Origin: Mesostigma viride
Lineage: Eukaryota; Streptophyta; Mesostigmatophyceae; Mesostigmatales; Mesostigmataceae
Reading direction: 5' to 3'
Length of the DNA: 62,500 bases
Assembly (NCBI GenBank): GCA_009746045.1
Contig: RPFO01001083.1
Span: 1-62,500 of the forward strand
Both the position numbers and the translations under genes were made by a program. Below are positions 31,471 to 41,898 of the stretch, in pieces. The notes under the pieces are model-generated. The model had not been told where the DNA came from and ran no database searches. It saw only the letters and a program-made list of their open reading frames with translations. The stretch's first letter is position 1, and the number at the start of each line of letters is the position of its first letter.

Positions 31471-31638
31471 GATGCACTACAAGCTGTCCTAGAAAAACTG
31501 GAGCAAAGCAGCAAAACAAAGTAATAATGTACAAAACTGTCGAGTATTGCCGCCTGCACCGGTGTCGCCGCCGCCCCCGCGAAATGCCGTCGAAGTGTCG
31601 ACTAAATGCCGACGAGCACTGGAAAAATAGCCGACGTT

Positions 31639-32392
31639 TTAATAGTCAAGACCACGAAAGTCGCAGTACTCGTACGCAAACCCGGCGTCCTCCATGTCTG
31701 GCGTGATAGCCGGACCCGCGCCGGCGTGGATCAAAGCAGGCGTATTCGCCTCGTTTTGTGTCGGAATGAAAATCGCAATGGCAGCGCCGACGCGCGACGA
31801 TGCGAAGAGGATGCGTGAAGATGGAGAGAAGCTCCCAGCCAGCTGGGATCCACTCACGCAGAGCCGAGAGGAATGCCACCAGGTTAATGAGAACCTGGCG
31901 CTCGCGAGTGCGGACGCCGCGAGTGAGCAGCGAGAGCAACGCGATGTCTTGAAACAAATTTGTTGAGACCACAGGCGCGCCCCCCGTGCGCGTCGAGGCC
32001 CAGTTTTGTAAATTTCGCTGATAGCCGGTGAGCGACGAAATGGCGTTATCCACCTCCTCAATGGCGGTGGTGACCTCGTTCACCGAACGCAGGCCTCCGC
32101 GGACCTGGACCGTAAAAGCCGATAGAATCGACCGGATTGAGTCCAATGGACCACGAATCGCCGGCACCAGCTGCGGCAAGCGTGGGTTTTCTGGAAAATC
32201 TCCCAGCAACGGGAGCACTGCCCGCTGTCGACGATGCAATTCGTCGAGTGATGTCGTGACCTCGTCAACGAGAGCTTGCCACGACGCAGCAACCGGCTGC
32301 GGCTCACGCGGTTGTGGAGCCGGTAATGGATCTGCCGGCGGAGCAGCTACTTCCTCATCGGTAGGAATGCGGAAGTCTTGGGAATTCGGCAT
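31639..32392 (-). pseudogene. Extra ORF upstream of gag, Copia copy B (one frameshift)
   Basis: Starts MPNSQDFRIPTDEEVAAPP at the codon equivalent to copy A and runs parallel to it through VAFLSALREWIPAGWELL and THPLRIVARRR. The frame then shifts near 31790; the conserved tail (LIHAGAGP, YCDFRGLDY then TAA) continues in the neighbouring frame. The head is longer and richer in Pro than in A. Most differences from A in the core are synonymous, so the protein was maintained until recently. Confidence 0.7.
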
Positions 32393-32446
32393 GATCGTGA
32401 AAAGGCGAGTAATACGAGTTGTGAGAGAGTTGCACTGAATTCCGCC

Positions 32447-33021
32447 ATGGTTCTTGCAGGAAGTTGCCTTTATTATGAATAAGGAACACAGACGTAAGTC
32501 ACGTCACTTCCAAGACTGCACGCAGCTAGGGTCGCAGTGCCAAGAGAACGTGCACGCAAGAACTAGCGTCCCGGTGCTACCAAGTCACACATATAGGTTG
32601 CTAGGGACGCGTCCAAGTATTCAGCTGCACTGTCACGGCTGAACTGTCAATCAATTGATTACACAGACTCTGGCACGCCTTTGGCGCGCAGATCTATCAA
32701 TTGTCCATACGGCTAGTCCTGTGGACCTATCCGTACACTACTCAGCATCAATTGTCTCATAGGTCCTGGCGCGCTACAGCACGCCTACCTATCAATTGAC
32801 CATCAAGTCCTGTACAAGTCCTGTCAACGTCCTGCGGACTATATCATAGTGACACTTGTACATCCTGTGTCCGTACGCGCCCACAGTGGCGCGCCGGGTA
32901 CTGTCGGCACAGCCTAGGAAACGTCATAACTTTTACGTTCCTTAACCAAATGAGGCGTTCAAGGTGCCGTTGGAAAGAGCGTAACAATCTCTATCCATCT
33001 AACGTCAATCCTTTACGTTAA
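32447..33021 (-). repeat. Putative 5' LTR of Copia copy B
   Basis: About 575 bp, nearly identical to 5258-5841, with the same TATA-like, AATAAA and ATCAATTG motifs. It ends CA before TGGCGGAATTC (32446-32436), the candidate primer-binding site. The outer end carries AACGTAAAGGATTGACGTT, an imperfect inverted repeat that is perfect in copy A. Confidence 0.6.
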
Positions 33022-35250
33022 CTGCGGCCGACCGTAGCCGAGGGGTACGCTGTGCTGAGCCAGTTTCAGTCAATCAAAGACAATTGGCAGCCCAGAGACG
33101 CGGAGAGAATGCTGGAGGATATGAACTTGTACACGGACATCTACGCCGGCGACAAGCTTCGCATTTTGGCGTCCAGTGCCTACATACGGCAGTCGGCAAG
33201 GCGGCTGTTGAAGTTCGTCTGGGAGCGCCATTCAGCGGGGGATACCTGGGCCGCGTTCATGACGCGCCTCAGGGTGTTCTTAAGCGATATATAAAGAGGA
33301 CCATAGATGGTTCTCACTTGAAGCAGGAGTACCTGGACTACAAGCCCATCAAGGGGCAGTTGGTGGTCCACGCGTTTGAAGACTTCTGTAAGCTGAGGGA
33401 GGACGCCATGGCTAAAGGATTCTTCTGTACGTGCAGACAGAATGGCCATGGGTGACTTTCTCAAGTCACTGCAGCTGGATCCTATCACGATGGACAACGT
33501 GTCCATCCACATGCGCCAAGTCCATGGCTGGGCTGCAATGACGGACCAGCTGTATGAGTGCTTCAGTGGCAAGTACGTAGGCGGGAAGCGCCCACAAGGG
33601 GACGAGGAGGCAGCTGAGCCTGCTGAGTCAAGTCCATGAGGGGATCGGGCCACGGGGGTCCAGCGTCCTCGAGGGGGCCTGAGACCTCGTTCAGGGGTCG
33701 AGGACGGTCCAGGAGGGGGCGTGGCAGAATGGCTGGACGGGGGACACCTCCGAAGTCGGGACCTCCACAGTCCCAGTTTGACTTCAAGAGGGTGGGTGGT
33801 CCTCCCAAGGCTGGGCCCAGCAGTGGGACCTCACGGGACATCAGTCAGGTGGAATGTTATTTCTGCCAAGGGAAGGGTCACTTCAGGAATGAGTGTCCGT
33901 CGTACCTGAGGCAGGAAGGTCAGAGCAAGCCAGCCCAGGGTGGCAGCAAGGAGAAGGCTGGTCCATCCCAGGACAATTAAGGGCAAGGGCAAGGCTGTTG
34001 ATCATTGACTGGATCGAGCCTGCACACATCCCTGAGCCCTGGACCTGCCCCCAGGGGTGTGTAATGTAGCTGCTAGTGACGGCAGTGAGGGGCAGCCCCA
34101 TGCAGCCTCTAGTGATAGAGCCCATTGGACACAATGGGGCAAGCTTGGTTACCACAGAGAGTATGCCAGCTGTAGCAGCAGTGGTTACTCGCCAACGTGC
34201 CCGCCATGGCGGTGCTGAGCCTGAGGTAGGACCTGGTGCTGTGGACCCAGGTGGAAATCAGAAGCATTCTGATCGTGCAGGACTGGCACAGGATGGTCAG
34301 GATGAGGATAGGGCTGGAGACAGTCTGACAGGCACGACCCTGGTGCCTCCTGTACATAAGGGATCTGTACATTACTTGAGTGCTAATAATGACTATAAAA
34401 GATTTTCTCTCTTGTATGACATTAATTGCCTCAAGGTTGCATACCATGTTTGGCCATGCAGCTCAGTCTTTGCAAGTTGCAAGACGGCTGGGAGGAAGTG
34501 AGTTGTACTCCATTTGCCAACAGGTTGCTCAAGCTTACCGGTGCAGGCTAGTTGCTAGAAAGCCCAAGCAGTCTCATGCCAGGTGTCCTATTTTGCAGCC
34601 AGGCCATGTGCAGGTGGATATTCAGAGAATCAGGGGTTTGAAGCTGCTGGTGGCAGTGGACAGATATATATACCAAGTACAAGACCCTAGAGCTAGATCC
34701 TGCCTGACATGGAGAAACCTACGTTGATTGCTGCTCTGAAGTTGACAAGGAGCAGGTACCCTGGTCTGGAGTTGCTGCAGTGTGACATTCAGTTTGAATG
34801 CTGTTCGAGAACCTGCCAGAATTTCCAGAGTTGCTGATTACACCCAGGGAGAGCCACGGCCAGCAAGGGGTGGTGGAGAGAGCCATCCAAGAGATCAAGA
34901 CTGTGCTGCTGGTGGAGAGGATACCAAGGATCGACGTCATCTGCCATTGTGACATCTGCATGGCTACGTTCTGTGGAGGATAGGCTGTTCAAACCTGAGG
35001 ACTCCCATGTTCTTTGGTGACATTGCCATCAATCCTCTTATGCTGCACACCAGGATGCTGCCAGCTGATGCTGAGCAGGCATGGAAGGAGAAGCTAGGCC
35101 AAGTTCCTCAAGCTGAGGCAGAAAGACAAGGGCTGGAGTGTCCTAGAACCTAACGTTGGATAACAGGTTGAGTTAGCATATTGGGGCACCAATGTGCTAG
35201 ATGGATGCAGGTTGAGGAGACCTTTCCAACGCCGTGTCAACCGCCTAGAA
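33022..35250 (+). pseudogene. Decayed Copia relative, element E (gag and integrase)
   Basis: Broken frames on the plus strand: capsid-like LSQFQSIKDNWQPRDAERML and FVWERHSAGDTWAAFMTRL; DFLKSLQLDPITMDNVSIHM; an RG-rich linker; and the zinc knuckle CYFCQGKGHFRNEC (33859-33900). After the gag stop there is a linker, then HTMFGHAAQS with CQQVAQAYRC, VDIQRIRGLKLLVAVDRY, GQQGVVERAIQEIK, and KDKGWSVLEPNVG near 35150. No protease lies between knuckle and integrase, matching the unusual order of copies A and B. It is clearly older, with many stops, and is cut on the left by copy B's LTR. Confidence 0.7.
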
Positions 35251-35850
35251 CAGACGAGGGACTAGAGAGATATCAGGTCCCGAAGTACTGCCGACCGGCG
35301 GGCGGGGGCGGTGCACTCTCAGGGCATAGTGGACAGGACACGTGGCAGGCAGTGCCTGCACAGGCGTAGCCTGAACCATCACGTGACTGGGACACAGTGT
35401 ACTGAGGACGCAACGGTCCTGTGGCTAGTAGAAGCCAGTAGCCAGCCAGCAGGATTGCAAGGATGTAAGTCCATGCAGAACTGTGGCAGGTCCTGTGCTG
35501 TCCTAGCTAGACACAGGATAGCCAGAGATTCCTGTATGCTGCAACGAGGATGCAGGGCAGCGATACGAGGCTCTGGCAAAGTAGCGTTGCACAGCGTTGC
35601 TCGTGACCGAGGAACAAGAATGGAACGAGGCTGCATATATAGCTCGAGGCTCAACGAGGCAACGAGCGTCTTCACACACGAATCTTGGTCGTCACGACGA
35701 GTGGCGAGCCTATCGAGGGTCGTAGGCCTGGTGTGAGGATAAAGGTTGCTAGCCAGCAGCCTAGGGTCATTCCAGCCAGCAAGACCAGGAGCTCACAAGC
35801 TCTGCTGACGAGTTGCTGTGCCAATCGTACTAATGCTTCCAAGCGTTTTC
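35251..35850 (+). other. Possible LTR or leader sequence
   Basis: No coding motif. GCTGCATATATAGCTCGAG near 35630 is TATA-like, and the sequence leads into an ORF start at 35851. It could be an LTR plus leader of another retroelement, but no second copy exists in the window to define ends. Confidence 0.25.
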
Positions 35851-36060
35851 ATGTCTGGTTCATCGTCAAGCAGCCACGGTGCTGGTGAGGCGAGTGAGCA
35901 GCGGGAATCGCAAGCGTTTTACCCATACCGTAACCAAGCGAACGCCCCGACGTTCGTGCAAGCGGCCTACGTACCCAGGCACTTGGCAGAAGAGGGGTGG
36001 GTGGCGGTTTGTGGGGGAGGCAACAGGCCAGCGGCGGCGGACGCCCGCGGACCCAATTGT
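35851..36060 (+). CDS. Short ORF, possible start of a retroelement protein
   Basis: Begins MSGSSSSSHGAGEASEQRE and continues FYPYRNQANAPTFVQAAYV, PRHLAEEGW, then reaches the decayed transposase region near 36060. Ser/Gly-rich N-termini of this kind are common in gag proteins, but no motif confirms it. Confidence 0.2.
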
Positions 36061-36786
36061 TCAACGGGCTCGCGTCGTGATTTCCCCGGGTGAGACAGGG
36101 CGGGTGGCGGTGGAGGAGTTGGTGCGTATTCGAGACGCGCTAGCTAGTTGTGTGGTCGCCTCTCCTGCTGCTGCCTTCCGTGTTATTCCAGCAGTTGTCA
36201 TGTGGGGCTACAGGAATGCCTGCCGGCCGTTTGCTGCTGCACTACACTTGGGACAGAACTTGGAGCTAATCATGGTGTGCGATTACCAGCTTGCATGGTG
36301 CCTGCGTGGATAAGGCACTGCTGGCCCCACAAGGAGTGGAACCCCCTTTGTCAGCCATGACCCGTCTATGGAGGTGTCACAACCCTGCCTCCCCTTTGCA
36401 TCCACACGGTGCTTCCCCTTCTCTTGCTCATACAGCCTGGCCTGCCCCCAGTGTTCTGCACGATGACCCGCTTGAGTTCAAGGATAACCTCTGATGCCAC
36501 TTGCATCACATCCCGCCCCCATTTCCCCTTGCCCATGAAAGGGAACTCCAACCCCAAGAACGTGGCTACCTGCATGAGCGTGGGGCGTGGGACAGCAAAG
36601 AAAACAGCGGACGCAGCCCACAAAGTGGCCATGGGGTCAGTGCGTGCAGCCTGCCTTAGCCATGTGCCACGGGTGCGTTGATAGCTAAAGAGCGGCGGTA
36701 TGGTGCACCCTCGCTGCCCTTGCACAAGCGGTTAATTTGACAGGCCACAAGAATAGAGGGTGGATCCCCGGGACGCTGGCCACCTT
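36060..36786 (-). pseudogene. K2 transposase, middle part
   Basis: ATLWAASAVFFAVPRPTLMQ and LEFPFMGKGKWGRDVMQVAS align with K1's ALLALNTVIHGVTRSDLLR and MEFPKHGSVWRKDVLMVAR. Lower down, CKLVIAHHD (about 36270) and PVAPHDNCWNNTEGSSR match K1's LKLIIAHHV and RVPAPHMCFKNHATTSK. The DGSW-equivalent is degraded and several stops are present. Confidence 0.55.
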
Positions 36787-36792
36787 AATTAA

Positions 36793-39079
36793 GGGGACGG
36801 GACACCCCCGAATTTTTTGGCGCCAAAAAATTCGCGCCGGAGCCGAAGGTCACAAATTTCACGTGCACGGTGCGCGCACCCCTTGCGGAAGTGGCCATGG
36901 CGACTGCGTTCAGGCGAAACTACCACACTAGGGCAGGCGAAATGCAAAAATTTTACTCGAATCTAAAAGGAGATGAGTTTATGATGTTAGTTTGTGGCGG
37001 AAATCAGCTGGTTTACAATATCGCTGATGTTTTTTTATGCCATCGGCATGGGGGGTAATCTGATTTTTTTGGTCGCGCGGAATGAAATAGAATTCATGAT
37101 AGCGGCTGTAAAATAGCGGTTTTGGGGGCTGTTCTGACCTTGAAGCAGGCATTAATATCGGTTGCATCGAATTCTAAACCGAGCTGGTGCTTTTTGCCAG
37201 ATTTTCGGCCATTATCGGTAAGTAATTGTTCAGACCTGCGCAGTGCGTGTCTGACCTGTCCATGGAAGAACGGCTGTTGTTGCGCGCCTGGGCGAGGGAT
37301 TTACGAGGGCAAGGTACAGATTTGTCGCGAACGTTATCTGCTATCGGTGCTTTCTTCTATGAGCTCATCGTTCGAGGTTTTTTGCGTTCTTTTTGGGCAG
37401 TTTCCGCCAGCTAGCTCGCCGTCGCTTGCCGTTGTGTTGTCGAATACCTGGCAGCTTTAGATTGTTTTCGTTGATGTCGTGATCAGGGCCGCTTCAGTCG
37501 CAGCCTATAGCTCTTCGGGAAGCTATAAGGCATTTCATAAAACGTGTTCTGGCAAGGATGTTGTGCGTATGGACGCTTCTTGTTGTTTGAGAGTGACGCA
37601 CCCTCTCCTCACAGGCCGCTGCGGCATCACAGCGCTCATGCGGTGAAGGGACGCCAATGGTTTCTTTGCATTTTATCGTGCAGGGATGGAAGTGTTATAG
37701 TGATGATGATGTTGGAGATATTGCATTTGTGTGACTGCATGTAGATAGCTGGCACCAATGGTTGTTTGAGCTTTCCTTTGTTATGATGATGTGACAAGAC
37801 TACAATGTGCTGAGCCAACCATGGTTGACATGCATGACTGCATGCAAGCTATATATACCATGTTCTTACTTGGTTCCTTGCCCTCCATAGTCCCAGTTTG
37901 TCATCCATGCCGGGGAGGACAGTTTAGGAGGTGTTGTTGTGTTGATTAGCTTGGTTGGCATCAACCTTACACTCTAACCTGGGAGAAACATAGGAAATGC
38001 CGCTTAGGCATGTTAGGGCTACCATCGTCAAGGCTATGCACATATTTACAAGGCTGGCCATGCTGGAGGGATGATGAAGACATATGAGGTGCGTGGCCAC
38101 CCCTTTGTACTTTGTAAACATACTCTGCATGGTTTTGGTGCATGTTGGATGGCATATTAAGTGGCACTGTGGGGTTACTAACTTACTGAGTGGTCCTTAG
38201 CGCCTTGTCATGTGGTCATATAGGAAACCCATCAACTTGAGCAGTTCTTGTCGCAATGACCCCCCACATTGAGCATGCGTTGCCGTCAGCGTGCAGGAGT
38301 TGATTATGTGTGCTTTGGTCAGTTTGCAGATGTCTTTGATGAAGAAGGAGGTGCTAGTGTGGCTAAATGGTTACTCTAATTTCCTTGTAGCGTCTACATG
38401 GGTGGCCGTCTTGGAATGGTTGTAACTTGGGCAGTTCTTGTCAGAATGGCGTCAAACCTTGAACATAGGAGGTACCATATGTGCAGAGAATGGTAGTATG
38501 TGGTTTGGCCAGTTTTCATGAGGCTTAGATGTATAAAGGGGTGTTAGTGTGGTTAAATACTAGCTAAAACCTCCCTTAGCTTCGTCACAGGTGGCAATCT
38601 AGGAATATCCATCAAATAGGGCTGCGCTTGTCAGAATGACCTGAAAATTTGGGGCTGCATGTCCCCCAACCTCTAGTATTTGGGAATATATGATTTGGCC
38701 CTATTCCATGTGTTTATGATTTGATAATTTTTTTTTTCATTAAAAAAGTACCCTTTTTGCGGGAAAATCCATCAATGTGTGTAAACATGATTATTTTGTG
38801 CTCAAAATTAGGTAGCATTTCTCAAAAGTCAGGGAACTATATGGGAATATATGATTTGGTCCCAATATGTTTGCCCACTGCCCTAGGAAAAATGTGACTA
38901 GAATAGCGTCTTTTTCTATTTTTAGCGCGTTACCGGTGCCCTGTGGGGGCTAGTACCCCCCCCAAGTGGCTGGAATTTTTTTTTTTTATCATATTAATGG
39001 TCCCCAATCATCATTGGATTTTTAGCACATGCATAGGTATGGTTTCCAGAAAAGTGCCCTTTAGGGGTGTCCCCTCCCC
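36793..39079 (+). mobile_element. Kolobok-like non-autonomous element (K3), TTAA-flanked, inserted in K2
   Basis: 2287 bp with 16-bp terminal inverted repeats GGGGACGGGACACCCC (36793-36808) and GGGGAGGGGACACCCC (revcomp of 39064-39079), one mismatch, flanked by TTAA at 36789-36792 and 39080-39083. The left end carries MATAFRRNYHTRAGEMQKFY from ATG at about 36897, in the same position relative to the terminal repeat as the K1/K2 starts. The right end is homologous to K1's 3' end. No transposase core is present, so it is an internally deleted relative. Confidence 0.65.
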
Positions 39080-39083
39080 TTAA

Positions 39084-39440
39084 CCAATATTGCTTAAACA
39101 TTTTGCAGGTGAGCTTATGACAACGAGGGCAAGGTTGGGCTGCCACAATATACCTGCCAAGACAGCAACATCGACGATCAAACGAGGCGTGCCAAATTCC
39201 TCGCCTTGGGCAGAGTACGCCAGGCCGACGTCGGTCTTGCGAAGTTTCCCATTACTGGCGCGCTCCAGGGGCGACATTGACTGCCGCACAGGCGGCTCAG
39301 ACTTGCGCTTCGCGGGAAGTTTTTTCGGGGTGACTGCCTACGCGCTTGCTGGACTGCTGGCGGGCTTCGGTGGCGCATTGGGCAGTTGCGCAGCTATGGT
39401 GGCCGCCGTATAACGCTGGGCTTCGCAACCGCTTTATGTT
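39084..39440 (-). pseudogene. K2 transposase, zinc-binding region
   Basis: GTPRLIVDVAVLAGILWQP followed by LALVVISSPAKC corresponds to K1's SWQRIVVDTVCLEGIVGHL and the LLLVTFCTNPHC that follows. It ends at TTAA 39080-39083, where the next insertion begins. Confidence 0.5.
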
Positions 39441-39449
39441 GCTGCTTAA

Positions 39450-41186
39450 CCCGTGTTTTTTTACAACGCGATACATCGCGTTGTAGGGTTAGAACGCGAT
39501 GTATCGCGTTGTAATCTGACACGTGGCAAACCTATTAAACATGCGATTTTTGGTCTGAAACTTTCAAGATAGGTCAGAAACATCTCATAGAATTCAAGAA
39601 AAAATCCTGGTATTTTTGGTATTTTTTTTGTGACAGCTGCAAACAAATATGTACCACTGAAATCAGGCATTTTCGCGGGACGAAGGTGAAGACGACGGCG
39701 ATGGCGGCAGGTAGATCTCGCCAGTTTTCGCGCGAATTTCAGTGGCTGTTGGGTGGCACGACCATGATGATGCGTTCAAAGGTTGATAATTAGGTTTCTA
39801 CGAGTTTGTTGAGGTACTGGGGCAAAGGAAACGTAGTTTTTTCCAGTTTCTCACCCAACTTTCATGCGGAAACCCTGGAAACCGGCATACATATTATTAC
39901 GTCAAGACTCGGGTCTGCTGCGGCACCATGCTTGGTATTTCCATGGTGTTTCGACTTCTTAACACATGTTTATTCATTCCGAACGTCCGGACTCTCGGCT
40001 AAACCGAGAATTGTGCAGACTTTTATTGGGTAGCGCCGGGCATGATGGTGCCTGCAAATAGCGTAAGGCGTGACCGTGGCTATTGCTACGGTATGCTGTA
40101 TTTTCCTGGAAATGGCCTCTGCCACCGGCTCAATAGTGCTTGCAGGCGTAAGTATATCGTGTTTCTACCTAGTTTCTGCCAGTTTTCCACTTATTTCTAC
40201 CGACCTCTGCCCAGCCTCTCTAAGACCGCCATCCTACTCGACGTTGCTTGCATGTCAGCCATAGCAGGTTGCAGTTGTGCAGTATTTAGGTGCTGTATAC
40301 GTCGTCAAGCCGTGCATATATCGTGAGGATTGGATGTTGATGGTTTATACTGCGTTGATTGTGCAAGAAGACCAGCTAGGTGCCCATAATCATGGTGTAT
40401 AATCATGTGTTGTTAGCATCTTGCCACCATTTGCTAGCATGCATTCCAGCGTCATCTTTGCCTGCATGTAAGCTCATGGATCACTCAACCTATCCAAGCC
40501 TTGCATTACACGTGCCTCTTTCTTTCAGTATTGCACGCGTTATGGAATGAAAACCCAGCACCTCCGTTCCCACGAGGCATGTGCTCAACACGTTGTGAGA
40601 GTGGATGATGCTTTGGCTATGGCTGCCTGATTCAGTCATATTAGGTCATCCAGTCATGATGTTTGATGCATGTTTGATGCTGTATAACTTATACAACACC
40701 TATTTTCAACGTTTTGACCCTCCAAGCTCACTATGGCCCCGTTTATGGGGCTCATGTCGTTGCGTCATGTTGTGAAGGGCTCTCATTTTTCCCACTGCGT
40801 TGTACTGCGTTGTAATTGTGATGCTAATGAAAAATAGCTCCAGTGGCCCAATGGGCCTGAGTTTTGTTTCACAGAGCCTGCATATGTTGCCCATAGCTCG
40901 TGCAAGAAGCCAGATTTTTTTCATGAACCATTTGTGAATAAGCACATGACTTGTGACCTAGGGTCAAGAAATCGCGGTCATGGTCAGACCCCCCTGTATT
41001 CAAACCAGTGTATCTCTCTAATGAATTAGCATTTTGTAGGTCTGAGTATCTCAAAAAATCCTTTGATTTATGGGCTTTCAGGAAAGTATATACATGACCA
41101 TGAAAAAAAATTTTCCTTAGGTGCTATACGCGTTCTAAAAAAAGCTTACAACGCGATATATCGCGTTCTAATTAAAAAAACACGGG
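39450..41186. mobile_element. TTAA-flanked non-autonomous DNA element, piggyBac-like ends
   Basis: 1737 bp with 13-bp perfect terminal inverted repeats CCCGTGTTTTTTT (39450-39462; revcomp of 41174-41186), flanked by TTAA at 39446-39449 and 41187-41190. The CCC start after TTAA is piggyBac-like. Subterminal palindromes of the type ACAACGCGAT-ATCGCGTTGT occur twice at the left end and once at the right. No transposase was found. It splits the K2 transposase. Confidence 0.7.
39695..40631 (+). CDS. Possible small spliced gene inside the piggyBac-like element
   Basis: ATG near 39700 opens MAAGRSRQFSREFQWLLGG. Further on, CCTCTTTCTTTCAG (ending about 40528) is a strong acceptor followed by YCTRYGMKTQHLRSHEAC, with CAQHVVRVDDALAMAA then TGA. 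The C...L..H...C spacing hints at a zinc-finger end. The connecting exons are uncertain, so this is a candidate only. Confidence 0.25.
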
Positions 41187-41190
41187 TTAA

Positions 41191-41750
41191 TGCGACGTCC
41201 TGGCCCTCTGAACATTCGCAATATTCTTGGCGCCCGGCGGTCTGCCCCGTCCCCTAGCCACTGATGCTGACTTTGCTATCTGCGCTGGCAGCTTGCCTGC
41301 ACGTGTGCTCGCTTCTCTATAAGTTGTGCCGCTGCCTGTCTTGCTGTTGGTCGCACCATTTCCTCCGTAAACTAGGCCCCCCCTAAAATCTGGCAAATAC
41401 AATCTATCGTCGCCGGTCGGAATGAAGCCGGTTTATGGCTTCTTATCATTCAGATAACGATATTTAATTGAATCTTCTACTTCCCCCGGCGATTTCTTGG
41501 CCCCACCATCATCGTGCCAGCCCATTACAGCCGCAAATTGGTGATAGGCGGCATGGCACATCACGTTTTTGGGGGCCTTCTTGGATGCCGGAGGTGTATG
41601 GTCGTCAGCAGCTGCCCCGGCCTCAAAAAGTAATTTCCGCGACAATATGAAATCTAAATCTTTCTCAGTGCATTCGAACGAGACTTGCCATGCTTTTCAA
41701 CGCCGCAAAGCCTCCACTTTAAGTCTGGCATCTCGTCTTGCAGCCGCCAT
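41191..41750 (-). pseudogene. K2 transposase N-terminal part and AT-hook
   Basis: ATG at 41750: MAAARRDARLKVEALRR, a stop, then KAWQVSFECTEKDLDFILSR, NVMCHAAYHQFAAVMGW. A following frame (41402-41191) carries the AT-hook RGRGRPPGAKN. The blocks correspond to MAVTRSDKKL..., AWQVESKC..., RHAAYRHFSARMEW and RGRPKGSK in K1. It is interrupted by the TTAA-flanked insert starting at 41190. Confidence 0.6.
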
Positions 41751-41898
41751 GGCTCGTACGGAAATATTGCGTGTCCACTCACGCAAGCAATTTAGGTCCG
41801 TGGGTTCCGTCGGTACTGGCGCCAATTTTTTCGGCGCCAAAATATTCGCGCCGCGGGACCGTCCCCTTAACTCATTAATCAATAAATTAATCAATTAT

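Larger units (their letters stand above)
27590..33021 (-). mobile_element. Copia-type LTR retrotransposon, copy B (3' truncated)
   Basis: Same layout as copy A: LTR 33021-32447, extra ORF 32392-31639, gag 31470-30350, pol 30349-27714. LTR and pol are almost identical to A, whereas the extra ORF and the start of gag are clearly more diverged. The RT ends abruptly near 27714 and no 3' LTR was found before the R1 repeat. Frameshifts occur in the extra ORF, gag and pol. The 5' end abuts a third, plus-strand Copia relative at 33022. Confidence 0.85.
36060..41866 (-). mobile_element. Second Kolobok-like transposon (K2), broken by two later insertions
   Basis: The right end is GGGGACGG... (revcomp of 41859-41866) with TTAA at 41867-41870. 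Transposase pieces lie on the minus strand in order: N-terminal block 41750-41460, AT-hook 41402-41191, [insert 39450-41186], 39440-39084, [insert 36793-39079], 36786 to about 36060. Each piece aligns with consecutive parts of the K1 transposase. The far end of the element was not found, so it is truncated near 36060. Confidence 0.65.

Noticed and set aside
36793-41866. A single 5.07-kb element using the outer GGGGACGG ends
   Set aside because: The left end pairs better with 39064-39079 (16-bp TIR, one mismatch), and the transposase pieces outside it continue K2.
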